Shown one piece after another: positions 44,091 to 50,984 of a DNA stretch of 50,984 nt. The DNA comes from Flavobacteriaceae bacterium. GTDB taxonomy: Bacteria > Bacteroidota > Bacteroidia > Flavobacteriales > Flavobacteriaceae. The first letter of the stretch is position 1. The number at the start of each line of letters is the position of its first letter. The DNA lies in NCBI GenBank assembly GCA_024644745.1, contig JAHEHF010000012.1, positions 1-50,984 on the forward strand, given 5' to 3'. The position numbers and the translations under genes are program-made. The notes under the pieces were generated by a model. It saw only the letters and a list, made by a program, of their open reading frames with translations, was not told where the DNA came from and made no database searches.

Positions 44091-45011
44091 TTGAATCTGT
44101 CAAATTACATCAGTGATTTATTATATCGATACGAATGTGTTATTGTTCCGGATTTCGGCGGTTTTGTGACCAATAACAAATCGGCCAGGATAGATGCCTC
44201 TGTAAACACCCTGTATCCTCCCTACAAACAGATCACTTTTAACCGTCACCTAAAGAATAATGATGGGTTACTGGCAAATTATATTGCTTCAACTGACAAA
44301 ATATCCTATGAATGTGCAGTCAATTATATTCAGTTTGAAACGGAGGCCTGGAAAGAAAAACTAAAGCAAGAGGAACTCACGCTGAAGAACCTGGGTGTTT
44401 TTAGCCTTACTGACAACAAACTTCATTTTGAGCCCCAGCAAGCCATTAATTACCTGACCTCTTCCTTTGGCCTCAGCAATGTGGTAAGCACTGAAATTGA
44501 AAGGGTAGAAGCTAAGAAAACTATGGTTCAGGACAAGGAACCAATAATTGTTCCCCTTGAACGTAAAAAAGCGCCTAATTATCTTAAGTATGCCGCCATT
44601 TTTGTCATAGGCTTGTCGGCCATCGGATTTGCGGGAAAATATTATAAGGACCAGCTTGCTCAAAAACAGCTTGTTGAGGCCAAAAAACAACAGGAACTGG
44701 TAGAAGAGAAAATAGAGAATGCCACCTTTATGATCACCAAACCACTCCCGGCTTTAAAGCTTGAAATAACTACAGCGAAAAAGAACTTTCATGTGATTGC
44801 AGGGGCCTTCAGATTCCCTGATAATGCTGATCGCAAATTGAATCAATTGTTAGACGAAGGATATGAAGCCAGAATTCTGGGTGTCAACAAATGGAACTTG
44901 ACCGTGGTTTCCTATGGCAGTTACGCCACCAGAAAAGAGGCGCTTGAAAATTTGTATCAGATCAAAAGTGACGTCGCAAAAGACTCCTGGTTGCTCATTC
45001 AGGAATTTTAA
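44091..45011 (+). CDS. HU-CCDC81 and SPOR domain membrane protein
   Basis: A 306-residue protein. The N-terminal 125 residues match the Bacteroidota HU-CCDC81 modules (ISDLLYRYECVIVPDFGGFV, YPPYKQITFNRHLKNNDGLL). A membrane helix lies at about 165-183 (YAAIFVIGLSAIGFAGKYY), then a coiled Lys/Gln/Glu stretch and a C-terminal SPOR domain (about 230-306; KNFHVIAGAFRFPDNADRKL). SPOR binds denuded peptidoglycan, so the protein likely links a cytoplasmic module to the septal cell wall. The start is TTG 44091, directly before the conserved first strand. Confidence 0.88.
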   Translation: MNLSNYISDLLYRYECVIVPDFGGFVTNNKSARIDASVNTLYPPYKQITFNRHLKNNDGLLANYIASTDKISYECAVNYIQFETEAWKEKLKQEELTLKNLGVFSLTDNKLHFEPQQAINYLTSSFGLSNVVSTEIERVEAKKTMVQDKEPIIVPLERKKAPNYLKYAAIFVIGLSAIGFAGKYYKDQLAQKQLVEAKKQQELVEEKIENATFMITKPLPALKLEITTAKKNFHVIAGAFRFPDNADRKLNQLLDEGYEARILGVNKWNLTVVSYGSYATRKEALENLYQIKSDVAKDSWLLIQEF

Positions 45012-45074
45012 ACTTTAGACATTCTGTTTTTTACAACCCTCATTTTTCATTAACACTGATCTTAGCCATTCATT

Positions 45075-45584
45075 ATGAAAAGTAAAACACCAAAAGACTC
45101 TTTAACCATTATGACCGATCTGGTTCTTCCTGGAGAAACCAATCCTTTAGACAACCTTTTCGGAGGAGAGCTTTTGGCCAGAATGGATCGGGCCTCCAGT
45201 ATTGCTGCAAGAAGACATTGTAAAAGAATAACGGTTACTGCAGCTGTCAATCACGTAGTTTTTTCAAAAGCGGTTCCCGTTGGCAGTGTTCTCACGATTG
45301 AAGCCAAGGTTTCTCGTGCTTTTCATTCTTCCATGGAGATTTTTGTCGATGTTTGGATGGAAGACAGAGAGTCTGGAGAAAGAACCAAGGTAAACGAAGG
45401 CATTTATACTTTTGTGGCAGTTGACAGAACGGGTTCAGCTGTGAAAGTACCTCAGATTATTCCAGAGACGGATCTTGAAAAGCAAAGGTATGACGGAGCT
45501 TTAAGGCGAAAGCAACTGAGCCTGGTGCTGTCAAAAAAAATGGATCCCAACGATGCAACTGAATTAAAGGCCCTTTTCTTTTAG
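45075..45584 (+). CDS. Acyl-CoA thioesterase, hotdog fold
   Basis: A 169-residue YciA/BACH-type thioesterase that hydrolyses acyl-CoA. The catalytic region is visible as LVLPGETNPLDNLFGGELLA (Asn and Asp of the active site) and AAVNHVVFSKAVPVGSVLTI, with SRAFHSSMEIFVDVWMED after it. There is no signal peptide. It lies 63 bp after the SPOR gene and converges with the fructosamine-kinase-like gene (5-bp gap). The acyl-chain preference is unknown. Confidence 0.9.
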   Translation: MKSKTPKDSLTIMTDLVLPGETNPLDNLFGGELLARMDRASSIAARRHCKRITVTAAVNHVVFSKAVPVGSVLTIEAKVSRAFHSSMEIFVDVWMEDRESGERTKVNEGIYTFVAVDRTGSAVKVPQIIPETDLEKQRYDGALRRKQLSLVLSKKMDPNDATELKALFF

Positions 45585-45589
45585 ATTCT

Positions 45590-46441
45590 TTATGCATATT
45601 TATGAATAACGCTTTCGATGCCTCCCAGATAGGCCCTGCCAAACAGGACCAGATGTACCAGGTTGGGATACAAATTATGAAGGGAAAGCCTTTTTTCCCA
45701 TCCTTTTTCCAATGGAAAATTTTCCTGATAAATCTGTAAATATGATGGGTCAAACCCGCCAAACATCCTTGTCATGGCAATGTCTGTTTCCCGGTGCCCG
45801 TAATAGATGGCCGGATCAATAAATACAGGTAACTGCCCGTCTCCGCAAAGTAAATTCCCGGACCATAGATCACCGTGCAACAGAGCGGGTTTTTCTTCAG
45901 GAACCAATTCCTTAAAGACGGCAAACAAACGGTCAAAGCCCTTTAAGTGCCTTTTGTCTAAGTTCTTCTTTTCAAAGGCCAATTTGACCAGGGGTAACAG
46001 CCTGTTTTCTGTAAAAAACGCAGTCCATGCTGTTTGTTCAGTATTCACCTGCTCTATAGACCCTATATAATTGTTGTAATCAAGGCCAAAATAGGGGTTT
46101 GAATTTTGGTGAAGCCTACTTAGGGCTTTCCCAAAATTTTCCCAATAACCCTTGTTCACAGGTTGTTGGCTGATATATTCCATGACGAGCATCTGATCTG
46201 TTTCGTCATCAAACACAGCTTTTACAACCGGGGTTCTGGCTCCTTTATCAGCGAGTGTTTTCAGGCCGAGCGCTTCCTTCAGGAACATGTTGGGGAAACG
46301 TGTTTTGCTATTCCGCTTTGCAACATAGCGAGCGTTTGGGGTCCTTATCAGAAATACCTGATTGATGTCACCTCCTGACAGGGGGCTGATCTCCAAAATA
46401 TCTTCTGAAATTCTGGTCTCTAATATTGCTTTGAACTCCAT
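45590..46441 (-). CDS. Fructosamine/ketosamine-3-kinase-like protein
   Basis: A 283-residue member of the fructosamine kinase family (phosphotransferase fold), which deglycates proteins by phosphorylating sugar adducts. The P-loop-like GGDINQVFLI, VAKRNSK (ATP lysine), LLHGDLWSGNLL (catalytic Asp and Asn) and FIDPAIYYGHRETDIAM (metal Asp) are present. It is the last gene of the leftward nucleotidyltransferase-TPR-DUF4292-EnvC run, 20 bp after EnvC. It may instead be an amino-sugar or aminoglycoside-like kinase, but the family match is good. Confidence 0.88.
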   Translation of the reverse strand: MEFKAILETRISEDILEISPLSGGDINQVFLIRTPNARYVAKRNSKTRFPNMFLKEALGLKTLADKGARTPVVKAVFDDETDQMLVMEYISQQPVNKGYWENFGKALSRLHQNSNPYFGLDYNNYIGSIEQVNTEQTAWTAFFTENRLLPLVKLAFEKKNLDKRHLKGFDRLFAVFKELVPEEKPALLHGDLWSGNLLCGDGQLPVFIDPAIYYGHRETDIAMTRMFGGFDPSYLQIYQENFPLEKGWEKRLSLHNLYPNLVHLVLFGRAYLGGIESVIHKYA

Positions 46442-46461
46442 GCTGACCAGTTTGAAAAAGT

Positions 46462-47724
46462 TTAAATCTTATACACCCATTCTTCCGGGTTCTGCCTGTG
46501 GATCTCTTTGAAAAGAACAAAGGCTAAAATGGTCTTTCCGGTGGTTTTATCAGTATGAATTTTACCCAATTGCTGCTTGGTAGATACCAGATCTCCCTTC
46601 TGAACCATTACGTTGTCAAGGTTTTTATACACAGAAATGTAATTTCCATGCTGTACCAATACAGCTTTCTTTTTTCCTGGAAGTACTTGTATTGCCAATA
46701 CTTTTCCATCGAATATGACCCTGGCATTGGCATTTTTTTCGGTGGCATAAAAGATACCGTTGCTCTCTATGGTGATTCCTTTTAAGGTAGGGTGCGATTG
46801 TTTGCCAAACCTTCTGACAACAACCCCTCTTTCCACAGGTGAGGGCAGCTTTCCTTTGTTGGAAATAAAGTCCTTTTCAAGTTCTTTGGCCTCAGGTGTC
46901 AAAGCAAAACCCGAACTTTTCAAACTGCCTTCTTTCTTGGAGCTGGCGATGGCCTCTGCAATTAATTTCTCTATCTTCCGATCGATCTCTCTTTCTTCCC
47001 GTTGCTTTTTATTGATCTCGGCAATGTACTTTTTCTCCTGCTTTTTAACAGACCTGACCAAGCCTTCACGTGATGCCTTCTCCTGTTTAATACTGTCCTT
47101 TTCCTTCTGGTTCTCCGCAATTAACATTTCCTTTTCTTCTCTCGTTTTTACAAGATAATCATTAAGGTTCTGCAATTTAATGGTCTCCAATTTAATTTCT
47201 TCCCCTTGTCTTGCCTGATAATCAGCATACTGCTTTATATATTCAAGACGTTTGTAGGCCTGTAAAAAATTATCGGATGACAACAAAAACATCAATCGGC
47301 TGTTCTTTGTTTTACTTTTATAAGATTGTACCACCATTTTGGCATAATCCTTTTTGAGATTTTCAAGCCTTTTTGTCAAAAGCGCAACTTCCTCTTCATT
47401 TTCCTCTATTTCTTTTGATATTTGCTTGGTCTCCTCATTAATGGTATTGATGAGTTTTGTTCTGACACCAATCCTGTTGGTAAGATCGGAAAGGTCAGAC
47501 AACAGTGTCTTCTCCTTCTTCTGTGATTTGAACAACAGGTTGTTGATCTCTTTGATCTCCTTTTGAAGCTGAAGTCGTTGCTTTTCAAGTTCCTGTCTGC
47601 TTTGAGCGTCAGCATGCCAGGATATGAAGAAGAGAAAGGTAAAAAGTATCAGTAAGGGTCGTAAATCAGCCGTTCGGGAATTACGACATTTATTTTCCTT
47701 TATTTTTGCCCAGTGTAATTTCAT
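46462..47724 (-). CDS. EnvC-like murein hydrolase activator, degenerate LytM
   Basis: A 420-residue exported protein: a signal peptide (about 22-41, LRPLLILFTFLFFISWHADA), a long coiled coil (about 42-250) and a C-terminal LytM/M23 fold (about 300-420; RRFGKQSHPTLKGITIES, VLVQHGNYISVYKNL). Active M23 enzymes need an H-x-x-x-D and an H-x-H; here these read GITIES and SVYKNL, so the zinc site is lost. That matches EnvC, which activates amidases during division and does not cut itself. Its start overlaps the DUF4292 gene by 4 bp. Confidence 0.88.
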   Translation of the reverse strand: MKLHWAKIKENKCRNSRTADLRPLLILFTFLFFISWHADAQSRQELEKQRLQLQKEIKEINNLLFKSQKKEKTLLSDLSDLTNRIGVRTKLINTINEETKQISKEIEENEEEVALLTKRLENLKKDYAKMVVQSYKSKTKNSRLMFLLSSDNFLQAYKRLEYIKQYADYQARQGEEIKLETIKLQNLNDYLVKTREEKEMLIAENQKEKDSIKQEKASREGLVRSVKKQEKKYIAEINKKQREEREIDRKIEKLIAEAIASSKKEGSLKSSGFALTPEAKELEKDFISNKGKLPSPVERGVVVRRFGKQSHPTLKGITIESNGIFYATEKNANARVIFDGKVLAIQVLPGKKKAVLVQHGNYISVYKNLDNVMVQKGDLVSTKQQLGKIHTDKTTGKTILAFVLFKEIHRQNPEEWVYKI

Positions 47725-48488
47725 TCTAATTCAATATTTCTGTAGCCAGCAGGTATTTTGAAGGGGAATTTTAAAGGGACATCAAATTGCACATTTTTAT
47801 AATTCACGTCTATGACTGTTTTTTTTCGTTCATCAATTGCAGTGATCGAAAAGCCTTTCGGGAACAAAGATTGATTAATTTTATTAAAATCCTTATATAA
47901 AATTGTTAAATTTTGATTCTTTTCATTGTGTCTTAGCTCTTCCTTCATGATTTTAAAATGACTTGGATCAATCTGGTAAAGTATGTCAAAAATAGTATTT
48001 CTTTTCTTTGGGCGCAATTCATACTTATCATCCACAATGCTGACCTGAAATCTTTGTTTTTCAAGACTCAACAAGGTTTCGCCAAGAAAAAGGTTCTGTA
48101 TTTTTAAAAAATCAAAATCGGTGCCCAGCCATTGACTGATCAACTTAAAATCTCCTTCAAATGAAGTTCTCCCGATTTTCTCATAAAACTCTACCTTATC
48201 ATGTGTAAGTCTGAGTTTGGCAACCGGAAATCCAAGCTTGGAAAAATTCAACCATATAATTGAATCTTTGACCATCCTGAGTCCTGCGATGATGTTGGGC
48301 ATGTCTGTCTGACCCTTGTATTTTATCGACAGGGTTGCTTTGATGACCGACTGATCAAAAGCAGCCCCCTTGTTCAATTTAATAATTTCCCTTCCCGGTA
48401 ATTCAGCTACCTTTGCGCTACTCACCTTGGCACTCTTGCAAGAAACCAAAGAAATTGCAATGAACAGGATTGTAAAAATTTTACCCAT
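47721..48488 (-). CDS. DUF4292 lipoprotein
   Basis: A 255-residue lipoprotein with a lipobox (IAISLVSC, Cys17) followed by a LolB/LolA-like beta sheet (VIKATLSIKYKGQTDMPNII, SIIWLNFSKLGFPVAKLRLT), matching DUF4292. A role in outer-membrane lipoprotein handling is plausible by fold but not shown. It starts 4 bp after the TPR gene and overlaps the EnvC gene by 4 bp (ATGA), so translation is likely coupled. Confidence 0.85.
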   Translation of the reverse strand: MGKIFTILFIAISLVSCKSAKVSSAKVAELPGREIIKLNKGAAFDQSVIKATLSIKYKGQTDMPNIIAGLRMVKDSIIWLNFSKLGFPVAKLRLTHDKVEFYEKIGRTSFEGDFKLISQWLGTDFDFLKIQNLFLGETLLSLEKQRFQVSIVDDKYELRPKKRNTIFDILYQIDPSHFKIMKEELRHNEKNQNLTILYKDFNKINQSLFPKGFSITAIDERKKTVIDVNYKNVQFDVPLKFPFKIPAGYRNIELE

Positions 48489-48492
48489 ACAT

Positions 48493-49470
48493 TTACTTTT
48501 CTTTTAATTCCAACCCTTTTTCGTAATATTCAGACGACATTTTATTGTTGCCCACCCCTTTAAAACTCAAACTCATTTCCAGCATAATATCTCCTTTCAT
48601 GACATCATCATCAATAAGGTAATCCAGACCATTCTCTAAAGTCTTCAGGGCCTCCTCATATTTTCTCAAACTGTTTAAGGCTCTGCCATGCATGAGGTAA
48701 AGATATGGCTGTGAAGGAAACATGCTCAGGCCCTCCTCACTGTCTTTTAATAAGTCCAGATATTGTTTGGTCTTCCATTCTTTGTCAAGCAACGACTTCA
48801 AAGAATTGAGATCCTTTTTCAGGGCGTAAGTTTCCTTTAATAAATCCACTTGGCTCTTTGGAGGTGTTTCGTTCGAGGGAATTGTTTCCGTCAACGCAGC
48901 CCCTGGTGTCTCCTGAAGTAAAGATTCCTTTAAAGACTCAAGCCCTTCGGGTACTTTCTGCAAACTGTCGAGCTTTTTCAAAAGTTCGATCGCATTGTCA
49001 ATTTCACCCGATTTGATATATAAGATGACCAGATCTGGTTCTTCATCAGGCCTTAATTCTACAATTCTTTTTTGAATTCCAATGGCGCCGGAATAGTCAT
49101 TCTTTTTGGTTTTGACTTCTTTCAAATGACGGAGCATGTGAATATTGTTCGGCGCCTTCTCAAGCCCCTTTAAAATATAATATTCGGCCTCTGTGTATTT
49201 GAATAAGAACGTGTAATTTTTTGATAATTCAAACAACACGGCAATATTGTCTTTATTGATATTGTTACATGCCTCCAGTGCAAAGATTGCCTTGTCAAAA
49301 TTGCCAATGGATTTTTGCTGAATGGCCTCAAAAAAAAAGGTTTGAAAATTGATCTGTTGCTGCTCGTAAAGCATCTCTTCACTTGACACGATGTCTTCCT
49401 GTCCCATAGCAAGACCGGAGGTCATTAAAACCCCAAGGAAGAAAGCAATATGTTTTGATTTTTTAAACAA
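48493..49470 (-). CDS. Exported TPR protein
   Basis: A 325-residue protein with a signal peptide (HIAFFLGVLMTSGLAMG) and about seven TPR units in two groups (about 35-165 and 215-325; NFDKAIFALEACNNINKDNI, TEAEYYILKGLEKAPNNIHM, KYEEALKTLENGL). The start is a TTG at 49470, 3 bp after the nucleotidyltransferase stop. TPRs indicate a periplasmic scaffold; neighbours suggest envelope biogenesis. Confidence 0.85.
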   Translation of the reverse strand: MFKKSKHIAFFLGVLMTSGLAMGQEDIVSSEEMLYEQQQINFQTFFFEAIQQKSIGNFDKAIFALEACNNINKDNIAVLFELSKNYTFLFKYTEAEYYILKGLEKAPNNIHMLRHLKEVKTKKNDYSGAIGIQKRIVELRPDEEPDLVILYIKSGEIDNAIELLKKLDSLQKVPEGLESLKESLLQETPGAALTETIPSNETPPKSQVDLLKETYALKKDLNSLKSLLDKEWKTKQYLDLLKDSEEGLSMFPSQPYLYLMHGRALNSLRKYEEALKTLENGLDYLIDDDVMKGDIMLEMSLSFKGVGNNKMSSEYYEKGLELKEK

Positions 49471-49473
49471 TCT

Positions 49474-50481
49474 TTATTTTAAAACGGAATAATCTCCTAT
49501 GCTGACCGATTTGAATTCGCCGTCAAAATAAGCATTATTCCCAATCATAGCCTGATCTAAGGATGCATTTTTGACCGTTGTGTTGGTCTGTATCAAAGAA
49601 TTCGAAACATTCGAGTTTTCTACGAGGCTTCCAGCTCCCAAAGAAACATTTGGTCCTATGGTCGTGTTTATTAAAACAACGCCCTCCCCAATATAACAGG
49701 GTTCTATGATCTTTGAATTTTCTAAAGATACAGATTCTGAAACTAAATTCTCCTGCGCTTCTTGAGCGAACTGCAGTATTCTTGAATTGGTCTCAACCGT
49801 GATTTCCTTATTTCCGCAATCCATCCATTCACTGACTTCTCCAGGAACAAACTTTAAGCCTTTTTGCTTCATATTCTCCAGCGCATTCGTGAGCTGAAAT
49901 TCTCCTTTGTCTTTGATGTTGTTATCCAGTAAGTACTGGATTTCTTCCCTTAATATTTCTCCTTTTTTGAAATAATAAATGCCAATTATGGCGAGATCAG
50001 AAATAAATTCCTCTGGTTTTTCAACAAAATCAGTGATGATCCCGTCATGCAATTTGACAACCCCGTAAGCACTTGGTTCATCAACCTGTTTTACCCAAAT
50101 AGCACCGTCTGCGTTTGAGTCAAGCCGAAAATCCGCCTTGAACAAGGTGTCGGCAAAAGCAACCACACAGGGTCCGTCAAGCGAATCCTTGGCACACTGT
50201 ATGGCATGTGCCGTCCCTAAGGCCTTTTCCTGAACAGAAACCTTACCTTTGGCTCCAAGATCCTTTGCAATTTGTAACAATTTTGATTCTGTATCTTTTG
50301 GAAATGAGGGGCCGATTACAAAAGCAATCTCCTCAACTTTTTGATCTACTACTTTTACAATGTCTTCAACCAGTCTTTGAACAATTGGCTTTCCGGCTAT
50401 AAGGGTCAAGGGTTTGGGAATTGTAAGGGTATGAGGTCTCAGTCGAGAACCTATTCCGGCCATGGGCACGATAATCTTCAT
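49474..50481 (-). CDS. Sugar-phosphate nucleotidyltransferase
   Basis: A 335-residue NDP-sugar pyrophosphorylase. The N-terminal catalytic domain has IVPMAGIGSRLRPHTLTIPK (nucleotide loop and catalytic Lys), FADTLFKADF and DFVEKPEEF. The C-terminal part carries hexapeptide repeats of a left-handed beta helix (about 245-335; IGEGVVLINTTIGPNVSLGA). It may make dTDP-glucose, GDP-mannose or UDP-sugar; sequence does not settle this. It is the first gene of the leftward envelope operon. Confidence 0.9.
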   Translation of the reverse strand: MKIIVPMAGIGSRLRPHTLTIPKPLTLIAGKPIVQRLVEDIVKVVDQKVEEIAFVIGPSFPKDTESKLLQIAKDLGAKGKVSVQEKALGTAHAIQCAKDSLDGPCVVAFADTLFKADFRLDSNADGAIWVKQVDEPSAYGVVKLHDGIITDFVEKPEEFISDLAIIGIYYFKKGEILREEIQYLLDNNIKDKGEFQLTNALENMKQKGLKFVPGEVSEWMDCGNKEITVETNSRILQFAQEAQENLVSESVSLENSKIIEPCYIGEGVVLINTTIGPNVSLGAGSLVENSNVSNSLIQTNTTVKNASLDQAMIGNNAYFDGEFKSVSIGDYSVLK

Positions 50482-50536
50482 ATTTCAATATATTTTCTTT
50501 TTAAAACGACCAAATATACATAAAATTGCAGGAGGT

Positions 50537-50984
50537 TCACATGTTGGATTTATGAACAAAAGCACCATTTTCAAAGGTGTCATGAAATATTATGCCGGCC
50601 CTGATGCATGATCTTTTCCAGCGCCTGGCAAAAGACCTAAAATTCGAACCGTCAGAAATAATCATCTTTGGTTTTATTTTTTTCAGGAACCTGTCCAGAT
50701 TGAGTCTCGGTGAATTTCTCAAAATCACAATATCAGGATCAATCCCGGGATCACCAATAAAGGATTCATGATCAATAACAAATATCCTTAAACTATTCAT
50801 CCTCAAAAAATTTTTCAAAGGGTGTTGAGAGACCTTCCTTACCTGGTAATATTGTTGTTTATAGGGTGCAATAAGTCTGCCAATAATCGAGTCAGGAGTT
50901 TCCTGGTCACTGTATACATCTAAACTTGATCCGTTCATTTTTGTAATCACCGTATGCATGACCTGGTCAAAGACCACAAGTTCA
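50537..50984 (-). CDS. ComEC/Rec2-like DNA-uptake protein, C-terminal part (partial)
   Basis: The frame runs out of the window on the right, so only the last 149 residues are seen. They include the end of the metallo-beta-lactamase-like region and the tail IISDGSNFRSFARRWKRSCI with FHDTFENGAFV, which resembles the C-terminus of Bacteroidota ComEC proteins. ComEC forms the inner-membrane channel for transforming DNA. The codons at the edge remain in frame, which supports a gene continuing beyond 50984. The gene ends 55 bp before the nucleotidyltransferase start. Confidence 0.75.
   Translation of the reverse strand, partial: ELVVFDQVMHTVITKMNGSSLDVYSDQETPDSIIGRLIAPYKQQYYQVRKVSQHPLKNFLRMNSLRIFVIDHESFIGDPGIDPDIVILRNSPRLNLDRFLKKIKPKMIISDGSNFRSFARRWKRSCIRAGIIFHDTFENGAFVHKSNM

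Noticed and set aside
1-50984. CRISPR arrays, insertion sequences, tRNA or rRNA genes
   Set aside because: No regular direct repeats, transposase, inverted-repeat-bounded element or cloverleaf sequence was found on reading both strands.

Overview
The window is an ordinary stretch of chromosome from a member of the Bacteroidota, most likely a marine-type Flavobacteriaceae. Four things point there. Base composition is AT-rich. There are many Bacteroidota-restricted families (DUF3109, DUF2480, DUF3078, DUF4292, DUF5689, HU-CCDC81/SPOR, TonB receptor with a carboxypeptidase-regulatory N-terminus). Promoters resemble the Bacteroidota consensus (a -7 box TAnnTTTG, sometimes with TTTG about 19 nt upstream). 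Shine-Dalgarno sequences are almost absent, and several genes use TTG or GTG starts. I see no tRNA, rRNA, CRISPR array, insertion sequence or prophage. About 51 protein genes fill the window; the only gene-free gap over 300 bases is 20514-21230.

Layout. 81-4239: an ECF sigma factor, a membrane TPR protein that looks like its anti-sigma factor, and a convergent TPR-CHAT caspase-like protein. 4311-9000: DUF3109, MarC, a single-domain FAD protein, CtpA protease, dCMP deaminase and a SpoU/TrmH methyltransferase. 9208-15476: an isolated CysH, MutS, an esterase-like lipoprotein, TatA and a PAP2 phosphatase. 15448-18770: a LuxE-like acyl transferase and a second ECF sigma operon whose last gene joins an anti-sigma-like membrane segment to an outer-membrane barrel. 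18960-20513: ALDH7-type dehydrogenase. 20514-21230: a gap carrying a likely leftward small RNA. 21231-24996: small barrel, and a pfkB / PurF-like / lipoprotein operon. 25039-27374: SufE, DUF59, DUF2480 and DUF3078. 27452-29751: CNNM/CBS protein and HflX.

29826-36184: two paralogous endonuclease/exonuclease/phosphatase (EEP) proteins flank a DUF5689 lipoprotein and a TonB-dependent receptor, which suggests a nucleic-acid or phosphoester scavenging locus. 36200-38378: a YwqK/MORN-like exported protein, an exported DUF695/RraB-like protein and a homocysteine methyltransferase. 38399-42291: kbl, queD, lpxH and radA, all leftward. 42505-45584: a conserved hypothetical, dprA, an HU-CCDC81/SPOR protein and an acyl-CoA thioesterase. 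45590-50481: a tight leftward operon of nucleotidyltransferase, TPR protein, DUF4292 lipoprotein, degenerate EnvC and fructosamine-kinase-like protein. 50537 to the right edge: the C-terminal part of a ComEC-like DNA-uptake channel.

The most interesting leads are the sigma/TPR/CHAT module, whose predicted topology places both TPR regions in the periplasm; the structured leftward transcript in 20541-20791; the anti-sigma/barrel hybrid; the EEP/DUF5689/TonB locus; the long PurF-like protein next to a sugar kinase; and a 20-bp perfect palindrome that supplies -7 boxes to both pfkB and sufE.
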